Assembly: GCA_013391385.1 (NCBI GenBank)
Contig: JACBFI010000005.1
Location: 121,832 to 185,831 of the forward strand
From: Sediminibacterium sp. Gen4
GTDB taxonomy: Bacteria > Bacteroidota > Bacteroidia > Chitinophagales > Chitinophagaceae
DNA: 64,000 nt
Direction of reading: 5' to 3'
Shown here: in pieces, positions 33,896 through 44,600 of the stretch
How the letters are laid out: every line of letters begins with the position of its first letter
Position numbering within the stretch: the first letter of the stretch is position 1
Notes under the pieces: model-generated
The model's input: only the letters and a program-made list of their open reading frames with translations
Database searches by the model: none
What the model was told of the DNA's origin: nothing
Program-made: the position numbers and the translations under genes

Positions 33896-36223
33896 GTGAA
33901 AAAGCGAAATGTATTATTTCCTTTATTCATGGCTTTATGTATAGCCATGTCTCCCTTCCATCTGTATGCATCATCTGCTGCAGATACTACTCGTTTTATT
34001 ATTCAGTCTGACACAACCATTTGTAAAGGGGTATCTGTACAACTCGAACTTAGAGATCCTTTGCCTAAAGACACTGTATTGCCGGGTGTATGGAAACAAC
34101 TCATTAGTGGTAACCAAATCAATCCATCATCATTTAATATCAAACCTTTCGGATATGATAAAGTAAACCAATATCTCTATTCCATCATCAACAGAACGGT
34201 GACACGTTACGACCTGAAAAAAAATGAAGTAACCATTATTCCTGCCACCAACTGGCCGGGCGACTATTCTGACTTTGTATACGATTTTACCAATAACCGT
34301 TTATTATGTTGGAGAAGCGGGAGAGACAATATTTATGCATTGCCTGCAAATGGTGGTTCTTGGACACAAATAGGAGCCGGTGTAACAGATAATGAATGTT
34401 ATGGAGCTTCTGCCTACTGGAATCCATTGCTGAATCAGCCGGGTATTTATGGCGGTTATGGTTCTGCACAGGTGAAGAGTTGGATTTTTGAGCACAATGG
34501 AACTGCTTGGCAGATGAAAAAAAACAATCCTGCGATCGATATGGCTCCTCCTAAAGGGGGCAATATTGTTGCTGGAAATAAAGACGGCTCCAAGCTTTAT
34601 CTTTTTTCCGGACAAGGTAATTATAGCGGCAGTGAATTAACAGGAACTTGTACACTTGGAAGTCCATGGGCAACTGCTACGGGGATTTTCTGCTGGCTGA
34701 AAGACTTATGGGAATTGGATCTTAATACTTATCAATTCAAGAATATACTGCCAGTTAATGATCCGTCTATTCAGTATGAAGGAGCATTGGCTTATGATTA
34801 TGACAAATCGCGATTTTTTCTTTTTGGTGGATTTCAGCCAACAGGAGATTATATCCGCAATCAGTTCCTGAATAACACGAATAAGACTTTTCGTTTTCAT
34901 CCATCGAAAGATGCTGGATTTACAGAGTTTCAGGCAGAAGGTTCTGTGCAGCCCCCGGCAATGGCTAGAACATCATTACCGACTTATGCCTATTACGATG
35001 AAATAGATAAACGCATTATTTGGGCCAGGTTCGATGGTATCTGGGCTTACTATCCGGATTCTTCTACAGCTCCCATTCCTGATACCAGTTATAGCTGGTC
35101 TACTGGAGCAACTACAAAAAATATTCAGGTAGAACCGGTACAAACAACCCGATACACAGTTACAAGAACCATTGGTACAACCGTTTCAAAAGACAGTATT
35201 CTCATTACAGTAAATGGATTAACGACATCATTGACCGATAGTGTAAAAATTTGTGCCGACAGCACTTTATTAGATGCAGGTGCAGGACCTACTACTTATC
35301 TCTGGAATGATGGATCTTCAACACAAACCATCTGGGCAAAACAAAGTGGTCGGTATATCGTTACAGTTTCTGATGGTATCTGTTCTGTTAAAGATTCAAC
35401 AGAAGTATTGCTCGGTGCTGTTGTGAATGATTTTGTCATCAGAATGGAGAAAGATTCTGTTTGTAATGGAGAATCGGATTCTTTATTTATTCCCTCACCA
35501 CAAAATGGCGTTACATATAAATGGTATGTTACCGGTAATCCGTCGGCAGTACATACCGGAGAATACCTGAAACTGAATTCAGTTGTGGCTGATACCACTT
35601 TTATGGTGCGTGCAACTGGTAATCCTGATATATGTCCGGCAAAAGCTGCCAATGCTACTATAGTACTAAGAAAAAAGATTGCTTCGCCCATTGTTCAATC
35701 AGATAATATTACCGGAAGTTCTGTACGGTTCAGGTGGAATAATGTTGAAAATGCTATTGGCTACAAACAAAGTATAGATAGTGGTATCATATATAATGAT
35801 CCTTCATCAGGTTTTCAAGGGCTACAGCATACGATCAGTGGGTTACAGCCCAATCAAACCGTGAAGATATGGGTAAAAGCCATCGGCAGAAATACCTGCG
35901 AAACCAGTGATAGTGTGAAAGCCGTAGCTACTTCGTTGAATCCTTTTGGCGATGGGATTTATGTACCCAATGTTTTTACTCCGAATGGAGATGGCATCAA
36001 CGATTTTTTCATGGTGTATGGCAATACCATTGAAACCATGCGACTGGTGATTTATAATCAGTGGGGACAAGAACTGTTCATCAGTACCGACAGACAGAAA
36101 GGGTGGGACGGAACCTTTAAAGGTAATCAGTCGCCGGCAGGGAGGTATTCTTATGCGCTGGAAGTAAAAGCACAAAGTGGTAATAAAATAACAAAAGCAG
36201 GTTCTTTTAACCTGGTCAGATAA
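33896..36223 (+). CDS. kelch-like surface protein with CHU_C (T9SS type B) sorting domain
   Basis: A 775-residue exported protein with a GTG start and signal peptide (MKKRNVLFPLFMALCIAMSP...). Residues ~50-390 show kelch/propeller-like repeats (YDFTNNRLLCWRSGRD, GSKLYLFSGQGNYSG, DKSRFFLFGGFQPTG). Residues ~395-600 form Ig-like beta modules. The C-terminus (about 688-775) is the gliding-motility/CHU_C domain, with YVPNVFTPNGDGINDFF, VIYNQWGQELF and GWDGTFKGNQSPAGRYSY, which targets proteins through T9SS without cleavage to LPS. It is followed by porP and ompA-like genes that probably serve it. Ligand unknown. Confidence 0.85.
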   Translation: MKKRNVLFPLFMALCIAMSPFHLYASSAADTTRFIIQSDTTICKGVSVQLELRDPLPKDTVLPGVWKQLISGNQINPSSFNIKPFGYDKVNQYLYSIINRTVTRYDLKKNEVTIIPATNWPGDYSDFVYDFTNNRLLCWRSGRDNIYALPANGGSWTQIGAGVTDNECYGASAYWNPLLNQPGIYGGYGSAQVKSWIFEHNGTAWQMKKNNPAIDMAPPKGGNIVAGNKDGSKLYLFSGQGNYSGSELTGTCTLGSPWATATGIFCWLKDLWELDLNTYQFKNILPVNDPSIQYEGALAYDYDKSRFFLFGGFQPTGDYIRNQFLNNTNKTFRFHPSKDAGFTEFQAEGSVQPPAMARTSLPTYAYYDEIDKRIIWARFDGIWAYYPDSSTAPIPDTSYSWSTGATTKNIQVEPVQTTRYTVTRTIGTTVSKDSILITVNGLTTSLTDSVKICADSTLLDAGAGPTTYLWNDGSSTQTIWAKQSGRYIVTVSDGICSVKDSTEVLLGAVVNDFVIRMEKDSVCNGESDSLFIPSPQNGVTYKWYVTGNPSAVHTGEYLKLNSVVADTTFMVRATGNPDICPAKAANATIVLRKKIASPIVQSDNITGSSVRFRWNNVENAIGYKQSIDSGIIYNDPSSGFQGLQHTISGLQPNQTVKIWVKAIGRNTCETSDSVKAVATSLNPFGDGIYVPNVFTPNGDGINDFFMVYGNTIETMRLVIYNQWGQELFISTDRQKGWDGTFKGNQSPAGRYSYALEVKAQSGNKITKAGSFNLVR

Positions 36224-36242
36224 AATTAAAACAGATCCATGC

Positions 36243-37232
36243 ATGCGTAGATATTTACTCATATTGAATCTGGTGATGGTATTATTCATCAACAGATCAA
36301 CAGCGCAGGTTGATGCACATTTTACCCAATATTATGCGCATCCATTATGGCTGAACCCGGCACTTACAGGAGTGAATGATGGCTTTTACAGGGTAACCGC
36401 TAATTATAGATACCAGTGGCCTTCCATTTCCTCTCCATTTATTACCAAAGGTATTTCAGGTGACATCAGTGTATCGGATGCTTTTTCGGTTGGAATGACA
36501 GTGCTGAGTCAAACTACAGGTGATGGCGGGTATTATTATAACAATGGTTATCTATCTGTTTCCTATAAAGCCAGATTAACAGAATACAAAATAATTAGTG
36601 GTGGATTTCAGGTAGGTATGTTGAATCGGGGAATCGATCCGGGTAAGTTTCAATATGGAAATCAGTATAATCCATTCATAGGCTATGACCCAACCATTCC
36701 ATCCAATGAACAATTTATGCGTATCAATGCTACAGCTTTAGATGGAAGTCTGGGTTTGATGTATTTTGATGCAGAGCCTGATAAAGCAGCCAATGCATTT
36801 TTTGGTGTAAGTGCTTATCATCCTACACAACCCCGCAATCAATTTCTTGCCAATGGTAACAACAATAAAATTCCCATGCGATATGCACTTCATGGCGGAG
36901 TAAGGATGCGAATGAGTGATCGGGTAGATCTCACGCCACATGCAGTTTTGCTGAAACAGGGTGATGCCAGTGAAATTACGGGCGGGTTATCTATGAATAT
37001 GCAACTGCAGGAGGGAGCTGATCTGCTTTTAGGAACAACCTATCGTTTAAATGATGCAGTGGCACCTAATATTGGTATTCACCTGAATGGGCTGACCATA
37101 GGGTTCAGTTATGATATCAATATGTCAAAAATGAAAAGTGCATCCTCTGGTAATGGAGGATATGAATTATCCATCAGTTTTATTGGACGAAGAAAAATTA
37201 CGGATTCGAAGTTTGTATGCCCAAGATTGTAA
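36243..37232 (+). CDS. PorP/SprF family outer-membrane protein
   Basis: A 329-residue predicted beta-barrel with a signal peptide ending STAQ, then HFTQYYAHPLWLNPALTG, the diagnostic PorP/SprF opening (F-QY---P--NPA-TG), and a strand-rich body ending in SYDINMSKMKS...GGYELSISF. SprF-type proteins are needed for surface delivery of type B (CHU_C) T9SS cargo such as SprB. It lies 19 bp behind the kelch/CHU_C gene, so that protein is the likely cargo. Its last 16 bp overlap the OmpA-domain gene. Confidence 0.9.
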   Translation: MRRYLLILNLVMVLFINRSTAQVDAHFTQYYAHPLWLNPALTGVNDGFYRVTANYRYQWPSISSPFITKGISGDISVSDAFSVGMTVLSQTTGDGGYYYNNGYLSVSYKARLTEYKIISGGFQVGMLNRGIDPGKFQYGNQYNPFIGYDPTIPSNEQFMRINATALDGSLGLMYFDAEPDKAANAFFGVSAYHPTQPRNQFLANGNNNKIPMRYALHGGVRMRMSDRVDLTPHAVLLKQGDASEITGGLSMNMQLQEGADLLLGTTYRLNDAVAPNIGIHLNGLTIGFSYDINMSKMKSASSGNGGYELSISFIGRRKITDSKFVCPRL

Positions 37233-39853
37233 GCCCTAAATATTGTTTGCTATTTATTGTTGTATTGCTGTCTTTAGTACACAGTAAAAACACACTGTAT
37301 GCGCAGCGTGCTAAAAAAATATTGAAAACAGCCGATGCCGCATTCAAGTCAGAAGATTATTATCAGGCGTCAAGATTATATACAGTTGTTTTGTATGATA
37401 GTCCGTTGGTAAAATCAACAACGGGTCTTGTTTATCCGCATCAGGCTGTAAGCCGAAGAGGGAAATTGAAACCGGTAGAAATAATTAGAGCTACTTATCA
37501 GTTGGCTGAATCTTATCGTTTATACAATAATAATGGAGCGGCTCTATTGGCATACAAGGATTACCTGAATTTCAGGGATAGCAGATTTCCACTGGCTCAA
37601 CTCTGGTACGCTAATACCCTTTTGGCGAATAATGATCCGGTCAACGCACAAAATGCTTACAACAGTTTTTTAAGTAGATACCCCAAAGAAGATGAATATG
37701 CAAGTATGGCTCGCTTAGGTATTGCATCTTGTTTGTATACCATTCAAGAATTAAAAGAAAATCCTCGGGCAACGGTTATGAAAAGTGCCTCGACCAGTTC
37801 TTCCGATGGTTCCAATTTTGCCCTTGAAAAAATCAATGATAGTATCGTGTGGTTCACGAGTTCGAGGCATGAAATGGTCAAAAAGCAAAAAACATATCCG
37901 GTACAACTTTATACAGGAAATGAGTATAGCGGCTTGGTAAAAAAACTGATTTCAGGTGCAGATGATCAACTGAACATGGGGGCTTCTTCTTTGTCCGCAG
38001 ATGGATTAACGCTCTATTTTACCGGTTGGAAAAAAAATAAAAGTAGTGCAGCAGATGAATACCAGATCTATTACCTAGAACGTAGTTCAGTATCGGCACA
38101 ATGGGGTAAACCTGTGGTATTACCGGCACCGATAAATGTTAAGGGGTATAGTTCAAAACAACCTTTTATTACTGCTGATGGACAATATCTTTTCTTTTCA
38201 TCTAATCAACCTGGGACTAAGGGTGGCTATGATATTTGGTTGGTAAAAATGAATGGTAAAACACCTCAGGGTACAGCCATCAATGCAGGTGTACATGTGA
38301 ATACGGTGAGAGAAGAAGTGTCGCCTTATTTTGATGCTACTGATAGTAGTTTGTATTTTAGTTCAGATGGTTCGATCGGTATGGGCGGAATGGATATTTA
38401 TAAATCACAGGGTACTCCCTTACAAAATAACTGGTCAAAAACGGTTAATCTGGGACATCCCATTAATTCCGGGAAGAATGATCTGTACTACAAAAAATAC
38501 AGAGGCTCTGATACCGTATATTTCAGTTCAGACAGAGCATCTTCCTGCTGTCTTGAAATATTTAATGCTATACTACTGCCTTATACTCCCAAGAAAGATA
38601 CAGCATTACCAATATTAGTGAAGCAACAACAGCCAAGACAGGATAGTGTGAAGATAGAACAGCCGGTTGTACAGCCTTTTATTAAAAAAGATACCATTCA
38701 AACCATCGAATTCACACCTGATTCTATACAAGCCATTGCTACAACAAGAATGCATGTGAATTATAATTTTGCCAGCGCAAAAATCAGAAGTATAGATATT
38801 CCGGTGTTGGATGAAGTAGTAAAGCAGTTACAAGAAAATCCTGAACTGAACATTGCAGTGGCTTCTTTTACTGACTGTATAGGCTCACGCGAAGCCAATA
38901 TCAATATGTCAAAAAAGAGATCAGCATCTGTACGAGCTTATCTAATCAAAAAAGGTATTGATCCGGCGAGAATCAATACAGATTATTATGCCAAGCGATA
39001 TTTCTTAATGGCCTGTAAGGAAGATGCTTCTTATGATAAAGCTGTACAAATAGCCAACAGAAGGTCAGACCTTATACTTACAACTGATAAAAACCCGCGT
39101 TGGGTTCCATCCGGTGAAGAAATAGGAGCGGATTTATTTGGCAATCAGTCAGTAGTTGCCACCACCACTGCTGAAGCTGGTAGTAAATTAGTAAATGAGC
39201 AATCTGCAAAATCTTCTGTGAATAAGCGTACCAATAGTAAACTTCAAAAAAATGAAAAAGAAAGTGGTGGACGTACGATAGCTGAAAAGAATGTCATTAA
39301 AGCGGATACTGTATTGCCGGCAAAAGAAAAAATCAGACAAGAAAAATCTACTAATAAGATAGCAGTTCAACAGCTAGCACCTGTATCTGATCGGAAAGCG
39401 AACACAAATAAAGTCGTTAATCAGCAACAGAAGCTAAACATTAGTGAGTTGCTAGAATTTGTTCCGAAGGTAAAGGCCACGAATCTCGTAGATGAAATGA
39501 AAATGCGTATACCTAGTAAGCCATTATTTGTGTATACCACATCTGACTCTGTGCGAGTGGATCTTTTTGATAATGGAACTTTTGATTATGATTCCTTATC
39601 TGTTATTTATAATAAAGAAATTGTTGTTTATAAACAGTTATTACGTACCAATAAACCTGTCACTTTCTATGTAAAACTCAGTAGCGATCAAAGTAAAAAT
39701 GAAATGATATTTTTTGCAGAGAGTCTGGGGATTACACCACCCAATTCAGCATTGATGGTGATTACAGATGGTGCAAATAAGCGTACCGAAGTGAATATTT
39801 CAAGCGATTTCAACTTTAATACGGTAGTATACTTCATCAAAGTCAATAAGTAG
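37217..39853 (+). CDS. OmpA-domain protein with TPR and PD40 repeats (PorE-like)
   Basis: An 878-residue exported protein. Signal peptide (to LYAQ), TPR-like helices at about 30-160 (ADAAFKSEDYYQASRLYTVV), PD40/WD40-like strands at about 190-420 (LSADGLTLYFTG, ITADGQYLFFSS, DSSLYFSSDG), and an OmpA domain at about 509-622 with the peptidoglycan-binding Asp (TDCIGSREAN) and Arg (SKKRSASV). A charged Lys/Asn linker follows, then an extra C-terminal beta domain (about 770-878). T9SS-associated OmpA proteins anchor surface machinery to the cell wall. Overlap with the PorP gene points to co-translation. Confidence 0.88.
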   Translation: MPKIVSPKYCLLFIVVLLSLVHSKNTLYAQRAKKILKTADAAFKSEDYYQASRLYTVVLYDSPLVKSTTGLVYPHQAVSRRGKLKPVEIIRATYQLAESYRLYNNNGAALLAYKDYLNFRDSRFPLAQLWYANTLLANNDPVNAQNAYNSFLSRYPKEDEYASMARLGIASCLYTIQELKENPRATVMKSASTSSSDGSNFALEKINDSIVWFTSSRHEMVKKQKTYPVQLYTGNEYSGLVKKLISGADDQLNMGASSLSADGLTLYFTGWKKNKSSAADEYQIYYLERSSVSAQWGKPVVLPAPINVKGYSSKQPFITADGQYLFFSSNQPGTKGGYDIWLVKMNGKTPQGTAINAGVHVNTVREEVSPYFDATDSSLYFSSDGSIGMGGMDIYKSQGTPLQNNWSKTVNLGHPINSGKNDLYYKKYRGSDTVYFSSDRASSCCLEIFNAILLPYTPKKDTALPILVKQQQPRQDSVKIEQPVVQPFIKKDTIQTIEFTPDSIQAIATTRMHVNYNFASAKIRSIDIPVLDEVVKQLQENPELNIAVASFTDCIGSREANINMSKKRSASVRAYLIKKGIDPARINTDYYAKRYFLMACKEDASYDKAVQIANRRSDLILTTDKNPRWVPSGEEIGADLFGNQSVVATTTAEAGSKLVNEQSAKSSVNKRTNSKLQKNEKESGGRTIAEKNVIKADTVLPAKEKIRQEKSTNKIAVQQLAPVSDRKANTNKVVNQQQKLNISELLEFVPKVKATNLVDEMKMRIPSKPLFVYTTSDSVRVDLFDNGTFDYDSLSVIYNKEIVVYKQLLRTNKPVTFYVKLSSDQSKNEMIFFAESLGITPPNSALMVITDGANKRTEVNISSDFNFNTVVYFIKVNK

Positions 39854-39897
39854 TTGTAGTATTGCGGTGTCGAAAAAAATCATGCACCGAAATAAGG

Positions 39898-40560
39898 ATG
39901 ATCATGAATGAAGTTGTTGAAAAAAATGATAAGCAGTCATTATTGCTGGTAATACCTGCGAAGATTATTTCGTATGTGTTTCACCCACTGTTTATCCCTA
40001 CCTATATTTTCTTCTTTTTGATGAAACAAGTGCCTTATGAGTTTGCCGGTATTTCACCCTGGCAGTTAAAAATGAGGTTGTTCGGCTTATTTTGGCTAAC
40101 TGCTTTTTTTCCTGCTTTTGCAGTCTTTCTTTTATGGCGCTTGAAATTCAGTGAAAGTATTTTTTTGAGGACGCAAAAGGAAAGAATCATTCCTTTTGTG
40201 ATCACCATGTTTTTTTATTGGTGGATGTATTACCTAAGCCGAAATTTTACGGATCAACCGATAGTACTGAAATTTTTCTTCATGGGCATATTCATTGCAA
40301 CATCAATCGGCTTGGTCTTTAATAATTTTATCAAAATCAGTCTTCATGCCATGGCTGCCGGCGGCGCCGTGATGGCAGTGATTCTATTTTCATACTATTA
40401 TCAACTTCCTTTCGGATTTTTCATCAGCATAGCTATTCTTCTTGCTGGCCTGATTTGTACATCCAGGTTATTGGTAAGTGATCATACTCCTTCAGAAATC
40501 TATTATGGCCTGTTGGTAGGAGCTGCCTGTCAGTTCATTTCGTATTTGTTTGTGATGTGA
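39898..40560 (+). CDS. PAP2-like polytopic membrane protein with degenerate motifs
   Basis: A protein of about 220 residues with six or so membrane helices. Near the C-terminus SRLLVSDHTPSE matches PAP2 motif 3 (SR-x5-H-x3-D) with Glu in place of Asp; KISLHAMAAGG could be a changed motif 2. The KxxxxxxRP motif 1 is not seen, so phosphatase activity is doubtful. PAP2 enzymes act on lipid phosphates such as undecaprenyl diphosphate. ATG 39904 is an alternative start better spaced from AAGG at 39894. It lies 44 bp after the OmpA-domain gene. Confidence 0.65.
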   Translation: MIMNEVVEKNDKQSLLLVIPAKIISYVFHPLFIPTYIFFFLMKQVPYEFAGISPWQLKMRLFGLFWLTAFFPAFAVFLLWRLKFSESIFLRTQKERIIPFVITMFFYWWMYYLSRNFTDQPIVLKFFFMGIFIATSIGLVFNNFIKISLHAMAAGGAVMAVILFSYYYQLPFGFFISIAILLAGLICTSRLLVSDHTPSEIYYGLLVGAACQFISYLFVM

Positions 40561-40565
40561 TGCTG

Positions 40566-41600
40566 TTAAAATCTTACGCATCTTGTTTTATCGATGCTAG
40601 AGTTTCTGATTTTCAGGAAACCACGATAGGTTGCTGTTAATTCGAGTCCACCTCTCCAGTTAGAAACTACTTTTAGTTTAGATATATTCACATCATAACT
40701 TACGCCGACACTGAAATGCTCAAACTCCATTTTAACAGTGGGTATTAAAGCATCACCCCATCTCATAAAGCTTCCAATATAAAATAGATCAGGTTCATTA
40801 CCATCATCATATTCTCTGATGGTCATTCCATATAACAGACCTCCAAGTATTTGCTTATTGTTATTCTGTGTAAAATAATCTATGAAACCCATGATTCGGC
40901 TCCGTTCACCTGACGGTGCATTGATGCCTGCATTGAAAGAGAGTCTGGGCGAAAGAAAATTTTCTGTTGATCCTGTAACAGATTTGATGGTTGGGTTGGT
41001 TACATGTGATAAACCGGCTGCTACATACACCCTGGTTTTATCATTAAAGGAAGTACTCAATGATAAGCCTGTACTGAGATCCCAATAGGAATAACCCGAA
41101 TTTGTGATGGGCTGTGCGGTCGGGTTGGCAGCATTGTATTCTCCGCCACGAAACTGGTCACCCATTTTTAATTTTGAAGCATCAAACTGACTGGAAACAG
41201 GTCCACCCATAAACGCAAGAGAAAGATAAGTATCGTTATCGTTGCTCAATGATTTATGATAATTGATAGCAGGAAGTATCTGCGTTCTTCTTAGACGAAG
41301 ATCTCCGGCAACATCAATACTCATTTGTGAAGCGATGGTGAGAAAATCGTTTTTACCGCCCATAGGAATTTTGTGTTCTACACTCATGGAAGATGTTTTA
41401 AATGGTACGGTAACACTTCCCCACTGACTTCTGTGTGCTACAGAAGCCCTGATGTCGCCTGTGAACACACCCGCCAAAGCAGGATTACGCAACAGCGGCT
41501 GTTCATAAAACTGAGAGAAGGTAAAATCTTGTGCATGCACTTTACCGGTGATGAGTATTGCTGCTAAAGCAATAAAGCGAAGGGTAGAATTTTTGCTCAT
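40566..41600 (-). CDS. PorP/SprF family outer-membrane protein paired with the giant adhesin
   Basis: A 344-residue predicted beta-barrel: signal peptide to KVHAQ, then FTFSQFYEQPLLRNPALAGVFTGD, the PorP/SprF signature, and a C-terminal strand set ending GVSYDVNISKLKVVS...GGLELTATY. The ATG overlaps the last 4 bp of the adhesin gene (41597-41600), so both are translated from one message. This fixes the adhesin as its probable cargo, as SprF serves SprB in Flavobacterium gliding. It converges on the PAP2-like gene with 5 bp between stops. Confidence 0.9.
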   Translation of the reverse strand: MSKNSTLRFIALAAILITGKVHAQDFTFSQFYEQPLLRNPALAGVFTGDIRASVAHRSQWGSVTVPFKTSSMSVEHKIPMGGKNDFLTIASQMSIDVAGDLRLRRTQILPAINYHKSLSNDNDTYLSLAFMGGPVSSQFDASKLKMGDQFRGGEYNAANPTAQPITNSGYSYWDLSTGLSLSTSFNDKTRVYVAAGLSHVTNPTIKSVTGSTENFLSPRLSFNAGINAPSGERSRIMGFIDYFTQNNNKQILGGLLYGMTIREYDDGNEPDLFYIGSFMRWGDALIPTVKMEFEHFSVGVSYDVNISKLKVVSNWRGGLELTATYRGFLKIRNSSIDKTRCVRF

Positions 41601-44600
41601 TTTAATATGGTTATATTTCCTTTAAATATGGTTGGTAATCCTTTTTCACAAATGACTTCAGATACATATACAAATACATCCGGTGTTACTGCCTTGCCAA
41701 ATGCTGTTCCATTCCATGCATAGGCGGGATCACCGGGATAGAAATTGGCTTTCTCGAAAACCAGTTGTCCCCATCTGTTGTATATTCTAAAACTTTTGAT
41801 CAGTTTAATACCCTTACCCTGAACCAGTAAAACATCGTTTACGCCGTCGCCATCAGGTGAAAATGCATTTGGAACAAATAATTCTGTAGCAGGACAAAGC
41901 GTTTTAATGCAAATCGTATCAGTGCTCACACAGCCGTAGTTGTTTACTACCGTACAGGATATACAGGCATCATTGGAAAGTTTTACTTCCGGAGCCGGGC
42001 AGGTAGGACAGCTAATAGAAACATCACCACCCCAGCGCCATTTTTTGATTTGATCATTACCACCATTGATAGTATTGGTTGATAAAACCCTTAGTTGGAA
42101 ACTGGTACCTGCCGTAATAATGGTATCTCGGCCAATATTGATTGGTGTAGGACGACCCACTACTACTTTAATCTGAGCAGTATCTGTAAAGCAGTTATGA
42201 GCATCTTTACCAATAACATTATACACTGTAGTTTCAACAGGTCTTGCAACAGGATTGGCTACCTGTGTATTATTTAATCCGGTTTCAGGATACCATCTGT
42301 AGCTGCTTGCACCTGTAGCAATGAGTTGTTTGCTTTCGCCGATACACAATGTATCACCTTGTGCAGCAAACATTTTCAAAGGTTGAATAACACGGATGCT
42401 GGTAGATTTAATTTCACTGCAACCATATTCATCATAACCTATTACGCGAACGGTGGTAGTTCCGGTTGGACGAATAATGTTTGCATTGGTACCGGTTGCA
42501 GTGATATTATTAAGTTGATCGAACCAGATATAATGTCTTGCACCCGATGCAATCAAACGAATAGAATCACCTTTACAGATAGTACTATTGGGAGTAATAT
42601 TAATCTCAGGAAGCGGATGTACCGTCATTGCTTTATAAGCAGAATCAAAACAGTTATTGACTGTAGTGGCAGTCAATCGAACTGTATATTGTCCGTCTAT
42701 GAGATAACGAACAGCAATCAAAGAATCTGTACTTCTGGTACCATTACCTAGGTTCCATAATAACATGGCAATGGTATCTTTCGAATTGACGATAGGCGCT
42801 AGCTGTGTTAATTGTCCTTTACAAACATCCCTGATCGCATCAATATCTACCTGTGGGAATTCAAAGACATTCACTGAGAACTGAGCTTGCAGCGTATTCA
42901 CACATCCTATATTACTCACTACACTCAAGTTCATGGTATAAGTGCCTTCAGAGGTAAATCGGATACTGTTTTCTTTTTGATAAACAGTATCACCGGGAGC
43001 AATGCTCCATTTCCATGCTGCGATGCCGAAATTAGATTGGCTACGGTCATTAAATCGATACACTGTATTTCCGCAGTTATTAGCTCCAGACAAAGTAAAG
43101 TCTGCAATTGTCTTATCTACTTTTACAGATACTGTATCAGAAGAACTTACACAAATGCCATTTGATATTTCCCACGCAAATTCATAGGTGCCCGGTATCA
43201 ATCCGGAAACAGCAGTATTTGGATTGGCTGCATCAGCAATGGAAACATTATTAGGCCCTGCTATTTGTCTCCACATACCGGTTCCTGATAAAGCTGTATT
43301 CGCTCTTAATGTTGTGAAACTTGCTGCATTACACACGACAATATCATTACCTGCATTGGCAGTGGTAACAGGTTCAACAACTGCTATTTCTATTGGCGTT
43401 GTATACATTACCGCACAGGTGCCATTTTTCACGAGACTACGGTATAAAGTAGTACGCTGAAGATTGTTGTAACGGATTGTATCGGTAAGTGGCGTATTGA
43501 TAGGACTCCAGATAGCACCACTGTTTTCAGATGATTCCCACTGAATAACACTACCCAGTTTACCTGATAATATCACTTGCCCCGAATTGTTGTTATAACA
43601 AACTGTATCAGCTCCGCTAAGTGTTCCGGCAACAGTGGCTGCATCAACAACAATATTTACGGTATCACTAAATGCTGCAGAACAAACACCGCTTTGTACC
43701 ATTACCCTGAATAAGGTTGTTGAAAGCAGGTTGCTGAAACTATATTGATCACCGGTATAATTTATCAGTGTCCAGTTATTGCCATTGTCTATTGAAGATT
43801 CCCAACGGATAAGATCACCAACATAATTGGTAAGTTGTAATGTGCCGTTATTGGATGTAACACAAACCGTATCATTCGCTACGATATGTCCACCTACTGT
43901 TAACGGATTGACAGTAATCGTAGCTGTATTTGAATACAAAGAAGCGCAAACGCCACTTTGTACCAATACCCTGAATATGGTGGTGGCAGTTAAATTTGTG
44001 TAACTATAAGTATCCTGTGTGCTATTGATTGGACTCCAGTTGGCGCCATTGTCAACAGAACTTTCCCATCTGATGATGGTTCCGGTATAATTGGCAATAG
44101 ATAATGTACCTGTATTAATATTGGTACATACGGTATCATTACCCGATAAGATACCCGCAGAAGTAGAAGGGTCAATCCTTATTTCTACTTCATTACTTGA
44201 AGAAGGACATACTGCATTTGAAATAGTCCATGCAAAGCGATAAGTACCCGTGCTGAGACCGGAAATATTGGTAGCTGCAAGTCCTGCATCAGCGAAAATG
44301 GCTGTTGTAGGTCCAGAAATTTGACTCCATATACCCACACCTGAAGAAGGAGTATTGCCTTCAAGTCTGCCGGTAGTACTGTTACATAAAGCTTGGTTCA
44401 ATCCTGCTACAGCAGTAGTTACAGCTGGCATCACAGTAATCTGTACCGGGTTTGAATAAGCAGTTGCACAAACACTGTTTTGAACCAATACTCTGAACAA
44501 AGTTGAAACAGTCAGATTGGTATATGTATATGAATTGGTGGTGTTTGATAATACTGTCCATGAAACTCCATTATCAGTAGAGTATTCCCAATGTAAAACG

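Noticed and set aside
39898-40560. Confident call of an active PAP2 phosphatase
   Set aside because: Motif 1 is not visible and motif 3 has Glu for Asp, so only a PAP2-like label is supported.
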